Origin: IDS-8 sp040902105
GTDB taxonomy: Bacteria; Pseudomonadota; Gammaproteobacteria; Steroidobacterales; Woeseiaceae
Reading direction: 5' to 3'
Assembly (NCBI GenBank): GCA_040902105.1
Contig: JBBDXW010000048.1
Location: 41,775 to 105,774, forward strand
DNA: 64,000 nt
Below, one piece after another: positions 35,201 to 43,628 of this stretch. Under the pieces are notes generated by a model, which had not been told where the DNA came from, ran no database searches, and was given only the letters and a program-made list of their open reading frames with translations. Position numbers and translations under genes: made by a program. How positions within the stretch are numbered: position 1 is the first letter of the stretch; every line of letters starts with the position of its first letter.

Positions 35201-36514
35201 TCATAGCCGATCGAATCGGTAAGTAGTCGGGTCGACGATGGGATCGGTATTGGACACAAGGTCTGCTGCCAAATGCCCGGCTGCGGGTCCGGTACCAAAT
35301 CCATGACCGGAGAATCCAGTTGCAACCGTCAGGCCACGGAGGGTTTTGATCCGGTCAATGACAGGGGTTGAGTCCGGGGTGACGTCAATTACGCCCGCCC
35401 ATGCTTCTTCTATCTTAGCCCTATCAAAAATCGGCCAGGCGTTGCGGAGGTTGGTAAGCGCTTCCTGATTGAGGGCTGGGTTGACTCCAGGGTCCATTGT
35501 GCGGACCTTTTCAAACGGCGAGCGGCTGTTTGGGCGCCAGCGGCGTGCAAGCGCAAGATCTTCGAAAAATTCACGCCCTAACGACACTCTCAAGGAGCCG
35601 CCCCCAGCGCGAAGCTGGCCAAGATAACGCCAACCTATGAACAAGTGATCGAGGGTAAGCGGCGCATTCACTGCGGAGCGCTGAGTGATGATAAAACCGC
35701 CATCTTGATGCTTCCTGAAAGAAAAATCGGGGCCTCCAACCGAAATATTCGTTGGGCCCTCCATTGGCTTGGTACGCAGAGCAGAGGCGACCAGAGGAAG
35801 CGTTGGCAAAGAAATACCCAGGTTGCCCAGGAATCGTCTCGACCATGCGCCACCGGCGAGCAGCACTTGATCACAACGAATTTCGCCCTTTTCCGTTACA
35901 ACAGCGCTGACTTTGCCGCCAGAGGTTGAAAGCGTCCGCGCCGCGCAGTGTTGAACCAGAATGGCGCCTTTGGCAATGGCGGCCCTGGCCATCGCGCTGA
36001 CTGCTATCGAGGGCTCCGCACGACCATCGGACCGTGTATAAATACCGCCCACCCATCGGCCCTTTCCATGGGGTACGAGCTCATCGATTTCACTCGCACT
36101 CAGAAGCTGCGAACCCAATGAGAGAGATCTAACCGAGTCTGTCCAGGCTTCGTACGTCGCCATCTGCTCTTCCGATCGGGCCAAGAACATGATGCCGCAT
36201 TGCTTGTAGCCAACCAGTTGTTGGGTTCGCTCTGACATATCTGCCCAGAGTCGATCTGCTGCTAAAGCCAGGGGAACGTCTGCTGCATGGCGATTGGTCT
36301 TTCGTACCCAGCCCAAATTTCGGGACGACTGCTCGCCGGCCATATGTCCCTTTTCCAGCAACACGACGGGGATGTTACGTTCCGCCAAAGTCAATGCCGC
36401 CGACACCCCAATGATCCCACCACCGATAATCACCACCGTAGTGGAATCGGGTAGATCATCCGGTGTGGCTACAGGTTCTAGAGTCTTTGTCACCCGCTCG
36501 CTTCCTGGATTCAC
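35201..36514 (-). CDS. FAD-dependent amine/amino-acid oxidoreductase (DAO family)
   Basis: 437 aa. Start is uncertain: GTG 36514 or GTG 36493 (the latter has AGGAAG seven bases upstream). FAD motif TVVIIGGGIIGVSAALTLAE, then QSSRNLGWVRKTNRH, the DadA/glycine-oxidase-like second block, VLLAGGAWSRRFL and the C-terminal GLTVATGFSGHGFGTGPAAG. It oxidises a C-N bond to an imine with transfer of electrons to oxygen or the respiratory chain. RidA, which hydrolyses reactive imines/enamines, is encoded 39 bp upstream, and the CoA ligase follows, so the chain amine to carbonyl to acid to CoA ester fits the locus. Confidence 0.8.
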   Translation of the reverse strand: MNPGSERVTKTLEPVATPDDLPDSTTVVIIGGGIIGVSAALTLAERNIPVVLLEKGHMAGEQSSRNLGWVRKTNRHAADVPLALAADRLWADMSERTQQLVGYKQCGIMFLARSEEQMATYEAWTDSVRSLSLGSQLLSASEIDELVPHGKGRWVGGIYTRSDGRAEPSIAVSAMARAAIAKGAILVQHCAARTLSTSGGKVSAVVTEKGEIRCDQVLLAGGAWSRRFLGNLGISLPTLPLVASALRTKPMEGPTNISVGGPDFSFRKHQDGGFIITQRSAVNAPLTLDHLFIGWRYLGQLRAGGGSLRVSLGREFFEDLALARRWRPNSRSPFEKVRTMDPGVNPALNQEALTNLRNAWPIFDRAKIEEAWAGVIDVTPDSTPVIDRIKTLRGLTVATGFSGHGFGTGPAAGHLAADLVSNTDPIVDPTTYRFDRL

Positions 36515-36553
36515 ATCACCTGGGTGTTACGCGATACCAGGTGGCCGCTTGAG

Positions 36554-36976
36554 TCAGCTCGAAAGATCGAGGTACTCAGCCTGATTTTCCGAGGCACCAC
36601 GATACGCTGTGGCATCCAATTCCATCTTAAAGGCGTCGGAGGCGAGCGGAGAACATGTCAGCGTGCATGCCGGGTCGATGCCCCGAAATATTTCGCCGAG
36701 CACTGCGCCTACGGCGTCGGCATCTGCGGGGTTCGGTACAAAAACCCGGATGGCAACGATATCAGCCAGGCACGAACCTACGGCGAGCAGGGCTCTTTCG
36801 ATGTTGGCAATCGCCTGTAACGTTTGTTCTGTCACGTCTTCGGACATTTCCTTGGTCACAGGATGACGTCCTGCCGTGTTGGAGATGTAGATATGGTTGC
36901 CGACGCAGACAAGGCGCGAATAACTTGCAATGTCTTCAAACTTCGAGCCGCTTTTGACTTTGGTGACCATTGTCAT
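36554..36976 (-). CDS. RidA family imine/enamine deaminase
   Basis: 140 aa from ATG 36976 (GTG 36985 and ATG 36970 are alternatives). YjgF/YER057c/UK114 fold: YSRLVCVGNHIYISNTAGRH, EQTLQAIANIERALLAVGS, LADIVAIRVFVPNPADADAV, EIFRGIDPACTLTCSPLAS. The canonical RidA catalytic arginine lies in a Pxx(R)xx context near position 105; here the aligned block is DPACTLTCSPL, so the arginine is replaced and it belongs to one of the other Rid subfamilies (Rid1-7) often found with amine-oxidising catabolic enzymes. It sits between the OCD-like and oxidase genes. Confidence 0.8.
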   Translation of the reverse strand: MTMVTKVKSGSKFEDIASYSRLVCVGNHIYISNTAGRHPVTKEMSEDVTEQTLQAIANIERALLAVGSCLADIVAIRVFVPNPADADAVGAVLGEIFRGIDPACTLTCSPLASDAFKMELDATAYRGASENQAEYLDLSS

Positions 36977-37037
36977 AATTTCCACTCTATCTATGCCTGA
37001 TTTCCATTTCGAGTGAGGTGCGGTAGTTGTCGTGGCC

Positions 37038-38177
37038 TCAACTCATCATTGGCTTGTCCCAGAGGTTGAGGGAAACACCAATGCCTTTCTCGATGGCATT
37101 GCGGTAGACCACAGTGGCCCATGCGACGTCTTCCACGGGCATTCCGCCGACCGACAGCATGATGATCTCTTCATCATTCGTCCGACCGGGTGCATCACCC
37201 GCGACAATTCTTCCGAGATCTTCAAGTTCGTCCTTGCTCAGCTTTCCCTCTTCGACCAGGTCCATGAACTTCAAGCCTACAAGTGGGTTTACGTTATGGG
37301 CCGGTGGAGAAATCTCTGACATCCAGGCCTCGTAAAGGCCTGTGTTATCCAATACTTTGCGGACATCAGGGCCTGCAACGCCGTCGTCAAAGTTGCCAAG
37401 TGCGGGCATCGCGAAGAACGTGCCCGGGCGGATCCACTCACGTCTGACGATGGGATACTTCGATGGATCACCCGTTGCACCGGAGCTGCAATAGGCCACG
37501 AGATCAGAGCCGCTTACAACGTCTTCCTCGGTCTCGACCGGATAGATCTTAGCGAGTTGTGGAAATGTTTCTGTGGCCCATGCGATAAACAGCTCAATGT
37601 TCTTTTTCCCGCGTCCTTTGACCTTGACTGTGTCTATCTCAGGGCAAGCATCCATAAAAGCGCTAAGAGTCGTTCTCCCCATGACGCCAGGGCCCAGAAT
37701 ACCTGCAACACGAGAATCCTTACGGGCCAGATGGCGCGCACCGACACCCGGAATGGCGCCGGTCCGATAGGCTGACAGCAGGTTGGCAGACATCAGCGCA
37801 AGCGGTGCGCCAGTCTCCGTATCCGTCAGGATGAACATCAGGATGGAGCGCGGAAGCCCCCTTTCCCGATTCGCTATGTTGGAGCCATACCATTTGACGC
37901 CCGAGGTGCCGAACTTGCCGCCCAAATAGGCGGGCATCGCCATGAACCTGCGGTCAGGAGTCGGCTTCGGCATGGTTGGATGCGGTGAATTTTCGGGAAA
38001 CAGGATCAAGGATCCGTGGGAGTTGTTGTTCTCCCCGGCCATCCGGTAGTCGCCGACGTAAAGCAGTTTGAACATTTCTTCCATGGTGTCTACGCAGGCT
38101 GGCATGTCCGTGACACCTGCCTCGACCATGTCGGGTTCCGAAAGATAGATGAAGTCGATCCGCGTAGAGCTGGTCAT
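37038..38177 (-). CDS. Ornithine cyclodeaminase / mu-crystallin family protein
   Basis: 379 aa from ATG 38177. The family blocks are present: LSEPDMVEAGVTDMPACVDT, FMAMPAYLGGKFGTSGVKWYG with the substrate Lys, SANLLSAYRTGAIPGVGARHLA, and the Rossmann motif VAGILGPGVMGRTTLSAFMD. RRFMAMPAYLGG and the long form (about 40 residues above ordinary ornithine cyclodeaminase) match the subgroup labelled tyramine oxidase subunit B in some databases. That label is from memory and its functional basis is uncertain. Family members reduce imines/ketimines or cyclodeaminate amino acids with NAD(P). Together with RidA and the DAO-type oxidase it points to amine or amino-acid breakdown. Confidence 0.75.
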   Translation of the reverse strand: MTSSTRIDFIYLSEPDMVEAGVTDMPACVDTMEEMFKLLYVGDYRMAGENNNSHGSLILFPENSPHPTMPKPTPDRRFMAMPAYLGGKFGTSGVKWYGSNIANRERGLPRSILMFILTDTETGAPLALMSANLLSAYRTGAIPGVGARHLARKDSRVAGILGPGVMGRTTLSAFMDACPEIDTVKVKGRGKKNIELFIAWATETFPQLAKIYPVETEEDVVSGSDLVAYCSSGATGDPSKYPIVRREWIRPGTFFAMPALGNFDDGVAGPDVRKVLDNTGLYEAWMSEISPPAHNVNPLVGLKFMDLVEEGKLSKDELEDLGRIVAGDAPGRTNDEEIIMLSVGGMPVEDVAWATVVYRNAIEKGIGVSLNLWDKPMMS

Positions 38178-38205
38178 GGGTTTCTCTCGCTCAAAAGTCA
38201 CTCGG

Positions 38206-39411
38206 TCATCGAGTCAAGCGAACGACCGTCATGTAAATCGCCAAAGACAGAATGGAAAAAACGGCAGAGCAAGCCAGGACGGTTTCAAAGCCCTGGCTTT
38301 CCATTAGTCGCCCGCCCAAAGCCGGCCCAATGACGCCACCAAGGGATATGGTCGTCGCGCAAAGCACCACAAAGCGGCCGCTCAAGTCGACTTCGGCGCT
38401 CAGTCCAAAAAAGTAAGCAAGGCCGTAATTGACGCAGAAGGTGAACAGGATGGTGCCTGCCGCGAAAGACACCAGGGATGTCGACAGCCAGATGATGATC
38501 AGGCTGGCGACGTTGACGATCACGATGGCGATCAAGGGCAGGTTGCGCCCGGCTTTGTTTCCCAACCACCCCGCGACGAATGCGCCGACGGCGGAAGACA
38601 TCAATCCCAGTGCCAGGACGACGCCGACTTCATCCGCCGGCAGGCCTTTGTCGGTTCCCATGATTTCGAGAAAAGCCCACGTTGCGAGTATGCCGCTGAA
38701 GAACATGATGCCGGCCGCCAGTGTCAAGAACGACAAGGTAAGGGGCGCTGGAGATGCCGTGGATCCGGCAGAAGCCATTCCACCGGCTTCTGCTGGCGGG
38801 AGCAGGACTGCAGTGTCGTTCTTGACGCCCCGCGAGGGAAGCAGGCCGCTTAGGAGGCCGATGACAAAACAGGTCGCGGCCATCGCATAGGCCATTCCGT
38901 TGAAACCATACTCCGGGATGACCAGGACGGGCAATGCGAAAAGCAGAATTATGGAAGGCATCGATTCCAGGCCGAGCTTGATGCCGAAGGCCCTGTGCGG
39001 ATTCCCACTGTCGCCCATGACGGCCATGCCCAAGGCATAGAGACCGCCAATTCCTATCCCCATGATGCCGAACAGCATCATGACGGAGCGATACTGACCC
39101 GTCAGCGTGACGGCCAACAATGTTGCGACGGAAAGTCCTGAGCCCAGAAAAGCCGCGAGCTTCCAATTGATCCGCCGCACGAAAAAAAGGGCAGCGACGG
39201 CTATCAAAGTGTACGTGAGATTGAAGACGGCCATGATGTCGCCGAGCTGAGACTCGCTGAACCGGAAAGCTTCAGCCATGGTGCCTACCACCATCGGCAT
39301 CGTGCTGGAAATCAGAACGCCGATACCCGACAGAAGGCCCGCAGCGATATACACCGACGCGCGGTCGATCGGGTGTCGTGCCGATGCTGCGGAAGTCTGC
39401 ACGGGAGTCAT
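38206..39411 (-). CDS. MFS transporter
   Basis: 401 aa with twelve hydrophobic helices. N-terminal TM1 is YIAAGLLSGIGVLISSTMPM. The loop 2-3 region is degenerate (FFVRRINWKLAAFLGSG), while the loop 8-9 motif reads GWLGNKAGRNLPLI. A short cytoplasmic loop (LPSRGVKNDTAVLLPPAEAG) divides the halves. It lies 28 bp before the OCD-like gene and 74 bp after the racemase-like gene in one minus-strand run, so it probably carries the same nitrogenous substrate across the inner membrane after outer-membrane uptake by the receptor at 40279-42570. Confidence 0.8.
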   Translation of the reverse strand: MTPVQTSAASARHPIDRASVYIAAGLLSGIGVLISSTMPMVVGTMAEAFRFSESQLGDIMAVFNLTYTLIAVAALFFVRRINWKLAAFLGSGLSVATLLAVTLTGQYRSVMMLFGIMGIGIGGLYALGMAVMGDSGNPHRAFGIKLGLESMPSIILLFALPVLVIPEYGFNGMAYAMAATCFVIGLLSGLLPSRGVKNDTAVLLPPAEAGGMASAGSTASPAPLTLSFLTLAAGIMFFSGILATWAFLEIMGTDKGLPADEVGVVLALGLMSSAVGAFVAGWLGNKAGRNLPLIAIVIVNVASLIIIWLSTSLVSFAAGTILFTFCVNYGLAYFFGLSAEVDLSGRFVVLCATTISLGGVIGPALGGRLMESQGFETVLACSAVFSILSLAIYMTVVRLTR

Positions 39412-39485
39412 AAAGTCTTCCTCGATGTTTTCATGAACGCCTGCAGACAGGAGCGGTCCGTCCGTGTCGAATCAGCAGCCCCGGC

Positions 39486-40262
39486 TCATCCGCGACGAGC
39501 CGGGTGCGCGAGGTATTCCTCGACAATATCCTCTGGCGCTTTGACGAAGGTTCCACGCCGGCTGGTACGAAGGCCGCTGCGCTGCGCCAATCTCGCTGCC
39601 ATTTCGGCCATGCCCACCACGATTTCGATGCCATTGACGACGGGTGCGCCACCGACGCGATAGCCGTGCTTGCCTGAGAAAAGCAGCATCGGGATACCGC
39701 CGCCCGGGAGCAGCAGTTCCGCCCCGGCTTCGACAAGGGGCTCAGCCTGTTCCTCGAACAGGCGGCATACCGCTTCGGTTCTTTCCGGGTCGCCGAAGGC
39801 GCCCAGGATCTGGCCGGGTTCGAAATGCATGGCGGCGACGTCTACGACCCGCTCGCGCAGCCCATAGCGGCTGAGCTGGAGGTGGAAGCCCGGAATGAAG
39901 CGGGGGTTGATGGTGACGATCACGCTGCGCTGCGCGAGCTGGCAACAATACAGCATCGTCGCTTCGCCCAGTGCTAGCACCGGTATGTCTACCGCGGAGC
40001 GCGCCTCGTACAATCCCGAGTCCTGGAAATGACCTATGACAAAGGCGTCGTAGCCCTCCCTTTCCGCGCGAACGGCGTTGCAGATCATTTCCCTGGCACA
40101 GCGTAGTTCCACCAAGGGGTGTGCATAGGAATCGTGAGGCGTTATGCCCCATATGTCGATTTGGGTGTCCGGCTGGCTGACCTCATCGAGGTGGTGCCGC
40201 AGATGGTCCCAGTACGGCCCCCCGTGCGCTTCGTCGACGTAGCTCTGGTAACAGATGCGCAT
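39486..40262 (-). CDS. Asp/Glu/hydantoin racemase family protein lacking both catalytic cysteines
   Basis: 258 aa. Two alpha/beta domains of the Asp/Glu/hydantoin racemase superfamily: EGYDAFVIGHFQDSGLYEA, IPVLALGEATMLYCCQLA, then GAELLLPGGGIPMLLF and NGIEIVVGMAEMAARLA. In active racemases the first catalytic Cys sits in C-F-x-D-P and the second in G-C-x-G. Here they are His78 (HFQD) and Gly187 (PGGG). The cysteine-based proton transfer is therefore impossible, and it may be a lyase/isomerase/hydrolase with another mechanism or a binding protein. It follows the TonB receptor by 16 bp, before the MFS gene. Confidence 0.75.
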   Translation of the reverse strand: MRICYQSYVDEAHGGPYWDHLRHHLDEVSQPDTQIDIWGITPHDSYAHPLVELRCAREMICNAVRAEREGYDAFVIGHFQDSGLYEARSAVDIPVLALGEATMLYCCQLAQRSVIVTINPRFIPGFHLQLSRYGLRERVVDVAAMHFEPGQILGAFGDPERTEAVCRLFEEQAEPLVEAGAELLLPGGGIPMLLFSGKHGYRVGGAPVVNGIEIVVGMAEMAARLAQRSGLRTSRRGTFVKAPEDIVEEYLAHPARRG

Positions 40263-40278
40263 CGCGCGCTCCTGCTGA

Positions 40279-42570
40279 CTACCAGTTCGCCCGGAATGTC
40301 ACGCCATACCAGCGCGGCTGACCAATCATGTTCTGTGTGAATCCGAGGCTGGTGACCGGTATGGCGTAGGTGCGGTACTCCTCGTCGGTGAAGTTCTTCG
40401 CCCACGCGACAATCGAATAGCGGCCATCCGCCATCTCGTAGCCAACACTGGCATTCGCAACCAGGTAGCTGTCTTCGGCCGTAATGGGGTTGTTGTTAAT
40501 GTCGAAAAACTGGTCGCCCACGAAGCGGAAGTCTGATTGCAGCGCAATCCGACCGGGTCCGGCGTTCCAGCTGTAGCGAATCATGCCGGTGACCTCCATG
40601 TCGGGAGCCGCGACCATTTCCCGATCCCGGACGACCTCCTCTCCGGTGAAGAAACTCGCGGCGACGATGTCTTTCACCTCGGTATCCAGCCAGGTGGCGC
40701 CCAGCCGGATGTCCATGCCATCGATCGGCCGGGCGATCAGTTCCGCTTCGACACCCTTCACCTCGGCATCCTTGTTCGTCACGACATTAGTCAGCTGGTC
40801 GAAGCTGAACGCCTGGAAGTCCTCGTACTCGTAGTAGAAGACCGCGCCATTGAATATTGCCTTGCCCCCGAAAATCTCGGACTTCAGGCCCAGCTCGTAC
40901 GATGTCAGTACTTCCTCGTCGAACGGAATCTGTTCGATCTGACTGCTGCCCAGGATCCCGGTGCCGTCGATGGCGAAGTTGAATCCAGGCGCCTTGGTAC
41001 CCTGGGCGATCGAGCCGTACACCAAAGCGGTGTCGGTCGGCCGCCAGTCCAGTTCCGCACGAAAGTTGAAATCGTCCAGGCTGGCTTCCGTCAGCTTTCC
41101 TGCCGTTTCAGGTGTGAATTCGAAAACAGTGAACCCGGGAATCGGAACATCGCTGAGCCCGAGGAAAAGTGGCGTGTTGCCCAATAGATCGCGCGCGACC
41201 ATGTGAAAGTCTTGCTCTTCCGAGGTGTACCGAGCGCCGAGGATCGCGCTCCATTCGTCTGTCAGATCGTATTCCAGCTGACCGAAGAGCGCCCATGATT
41301 TCGTGTCGTAACTCGTCACAGTCTCATCGTCAACGAGATCAATTCCGGAGACGTCCGTTCTCGATCCCGTGTCAATCGTGCGATCGAAGTAGTAAACGCC
41401 TGTCGTCCAGCTGAGCCTCTGGGCGTTGCCGGCGGCGCGAAGTTCCTGCGACCACTGGTCGCTGTCGACGGGGTTGGTGACGGCGATTGCAGGCACGGGG
41501 CCCATGTCGGTATCTTCGCCAAACAGCTTCTCGACCTTTTCGTAGGCGGTGATCGAAGTAAATGCGATATCCTGCCAATTCCAGTCGATGGTGGCGGATG
41601 CGCCCAATGTCTGGAGGTCGAGGAACGGTTCCCGGTCGTTATCCGTTTCGTAGACGTCACCATTCGAATCGCGATAACCAAAGCAATCCTGTCCGGGCCC
41701 AGTGAGTCCACCGACACCTTCACACAGCGGGTTGACCTCATTCGCTGGCAGGAAGATCTCCGTTATCCCATCGTTCGCGAACGCCGTGGATGTGTGCTCG
41801 TATGTCGCGGCAATTTGATTGGCGTCCGAATAGTGGGCGCTGAGGAGCACGCTGCTGTCGTCGCTGGGCTGAAAGAGCAGCTGGCCGCGCAAGGAGAAAA
41901 CATCGCGCGAATTCGCATCGTCTATGCCAGGGGTGCGCGCGTCACGGTAACCGTCGTGATTGTGATAGACGGCGGACAGGCGGCCGGAAACGCCGTTGCC
42001 GAGCGCGCCGCCGATGCCTCCCTCCACGCGAACTTCCGAATATTCGCCAATCGTCAGGTCGGTGTAAGCATTGAACTCTTCTGTGGGCTTGCGCGTGATG
42101 AAGTGCACGAGGCCGCCGGTGGTATTGCGTCCGTACAGCGTGCCCTGGGGTCCGCGCAGGACTTCGACACGCTCGATATCGAACATCTGAAAATTCAGTC
42201 CCGCCAGCGAAGCCTGATACACCTGGTCCACATAGACTGCCGTCGGTGACTCGTTGTGTTCAGAGAAGTCGTTCAACCCCACGCCCCGGAGCGTAAAAGC
42301 GGCGTTGTTTCCATCACCGAACGGCGTGACATACGTGAGGCCGGGAGTCTGTGCTACGAGATCGGTGGAATTTACGATTCCCAGGTCTTTCAGCTGCTCT
42401 CCCGAAAAGGCCGTGACAGAGATGCCGATTTCCTGGATGCTCTGTTCCCGTTTTTGCGCGGTGACCACAACCTCCTCGATCTGCTGGGCCCATAGTTCTG
42501 GAGCGGTGCCCGCCATGGCAATCGACAGCAAGGTCAGTTTCAGGATCATTCGCGTTACGGCCATCTTCAT
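40279..42570 (-). CDS. TonB-dependent outer-membrane receptor
   Basis: 763 aa from ATG 42570. Signal peptide (LTLLSIAMAGTAPELWAQ), TonB-box-like EEVVVTAQKREQS, plug with IGISVTAFSGEQLKDLG, GVGLNDFSEHNESPTAVYVD and RVEVLRGPQGTLYGRNTTGG. The beta-barrel ends in QPRWYGVTFRANW with a terminal aromatic residue. It is closely related in plug sequence to the receptor at 45747. It is the first gene of a nine-gene minus-strand run of catabolic genes and lies downstream of a GntR regulator. A TGTATACA palindrome 39 bp before its start is a likely operator. It probably imports the substrate of the run. Confidence 0.9.
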   Translation of the reverse strand: MKMAVTRMILKLTLLSIAMAGTAPELWAQQIEEVVVTAQKREQSIQEIGISVTAFSGEQLKDLGIVNSTDLVAQTPGLTYVTPFGDGNNAAFTLRGVGLNDFSEHNESPTAVYVDQVYQASLAGLNFQMFDIERVEVLRGPQGTLYGRNTTGGLVHFITRKPTEEFNAYTDLTIGEYSEVRVEGGIGGALGNGVSGRLSAVYHNHDGYRDARTPGIDDANSRDVFSLRGQLLFQPSDDSSVLLSAHYSDANQIAATYEHTSTAFANDGITEIFLPANEVNPLCEGVGGLTGPGQDCFGYRDSNGDVYETDNDREPFLDLQTLGASATIDWNWQDIAFTSITAYEKVEKLFGEDTDMGPVPAIAVTNPVDSDQWSQELRAAGNAQRLSWTTGVYYFDRTIDTGSRTDVSGIDLVDDETVTSYDTKSWALFGQLEYDLTDEWSAILGARYTSEEQDFHMVARDLLGNTPLFLGLSDVPIPGFTVFEFTPETAGKLTEASLDDFNFRAELDWRPTDTALVYGSIAQGTKAPGFNFAIDGTGILGSSQIEQIPFDEEVLTSYELGLKSEIFGGKAIFNGAVFYYEYEDFQAFSFDQLTNVVTNKDAEVKGVEAELIARPIDGMDIRLGATWLDTEVKDIVAASFFTGEEVVRDREMVAAPDMEVTGMIRYSWNAGPGRIALQSDFRFVGDQFFDINNNPITAEDSYLVANASVGYEMADGRYSIVAWAKNFTDEEYRTYAIPVTSLGFTQNMIGQPRWYGVTFRANW

Positions 42571-42608
42571 GAGTTCAACTCCTTGCCCACCTGTAAACGA
42601 GCGTATGG

Positions 42609-42616
42609 TGTATACA
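42609..42616. promoter_or_regulatory. TGTATACA palindrome, candidate GntR operator
   Basis: Perfect 8-bp palindrome within GGTGTATACAGAATAATTA, in the 116-bp gap between the GntR gene and the receptor gene, 39 bp upstream of the receptor start. GTATAC-centred palindromes are typical of GntR-superfamily operators. A related GTATACA occurs in the divergent gntR/aldehyde dehydrogenase gap. Confidence 0.5.
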
Positions 42617-42686
42617 GAATAATTAGGCTATTTCCCGGCTGTCAAGAAAAAGCAAGCCAATCACCAGGTGGGGCCAGCCAGCCCGG

Positions 42687-43370
42687 TCAAGCGTAGGCGC
42701 TGCCAGGCAGCACTTGGTCCAGCACCTCCATCAAGGCTTGCTTGCCCGCTTCCAGCTGCCGATGTACGGCAGCTTCTGCCGCGCCCGGGTCATGAGCCGC
42801 GATGGCCTTGACGATCGGTGCATCGACTTCCAGACCGATACGGCGGATCGCAGGGTCCCGAAGGGTGAGAGCAGCGACGAGATTCAGATGGTTCTCGTAG
42901 CGCCCAATGCAGTCGACGAGCTGCTGATTCCGGGAAAGGGCAAAGATCGACCGGCGTAACTCACGATCCGGTTCGAGGTAATCGACCGGGTCTGGAGAGC
43001 CGAGATTGCCGCGAAGGGCGGAGATCAATTCCTTGAGTCGCCTGATGTCCTTGGGCCTGGCATGGTTTGCCGCCAGTCGGGCGGCAAAGGGTTCGAGCAG
43101 ATGCCGAACCTGGAAGATCTGCTCGATCTTGTCCTTGGTCGGAATCGTAACGGTGAACCCGCCTTTGCTTCGGCGCTCGAGTATTCCTTCCTGAAACAGG
43201 ATCGCAATGGCCTCGCGCGCGGGCGTTCTCGAAACGTCCAGGAATTCGGCGACACCCTCTTCGGTCAGCTGTTGACCAGGAGCCAATCTCCCATTGAAGA
43301 GTGCTTCCTTGAGACTGGCCAATACCTGTTGTCGAAGGGGTTCCCTTCGTACCACCTTGGTGAGTTTCAT
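42687..43370 (-). CDS. GntR-family (FadR/FCD subfamily) transcriptional regulator
   Basis: 227 aa from ATG 43370. N-terminal winged helix: LRQQVLASLKEALFNGRLAP, GQQLTEEGVAEFLDVSRTPA, REAIAILFQEGILERRSKGG. The C-terminal all-helical FCD ligand domain (residues ~75-220) is rich in His/Asp/Glu (VRHLLEPFAARLAANHARPK, AIAAHDPGAAEAAVHRQLEA) as in metal-dependent acid-sensing FCD proteins. It lies between the divergent aldehyde dehydrogenase gene and the nine-gene run, and is the obvious candidate to control both, with the pathway acid or amine as ligand. Its own start is 258 bp from that of the dehydrogenase. Confidence 0.85.
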   Translation of the reverse strand: MKLTKVVRREPLRQQVLASLKEALFNGRLAPGQQLTEEGVAEFLDVSRTPAREAIAILFQEGILERRSKGGFTVTIPTKDKIEQIFQVRHLLEPFAARLAANHARPKDIRRLKELISALRGNLGSPDPVDYLEPDRELRRSIFALSRNQQLVDCIGRYENHLNLVAALTLRDPAIRRIGLEVDAPIVKAIAAHDPGAAEAAVHRQLEAGKQALMEVLDQVLPGSAYA

Positions 43371-43575
43371 GGTGCGTCTGCGAGTTCCAGGTTCAAAACC
43401 GCTTTTTATCGCGGAGATTGTCAACCAGCCTTAATGGCCTGACGTAATGCGGAAGCGTGTCAGGCGGGCGCTCCCTGAGGGCGAATCATGGGCCGCTGGA
43501 GCCGACATAGACACGAACCGTTTACGTACGAACGGGAGCTGTCCGAATCCCCGCCCGTCTTTACTACGTATTACA

Positions 43576-43590
43576 CATACAGTATACATA
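43576..43590. promoter_or_regulatory. GTATAC-centred site in the gntR/aldehyde dehydrogenase gap
   Basis: ACATACAGTATACATA contains the palindrome GTATAC (43582-43587) flanked by partial repeats, 41 bp upstream of the dehydrogenase ATG. It shares GTATACA with the palindrome at 42609-42616, consistent with one regulator acting at both promoters. Confidence 0.45.
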
Positions 43591-43628
43591 GGTGGTCGAC
43601 GTAAATCCGGTCCAAAGGAGAAGCCAGC

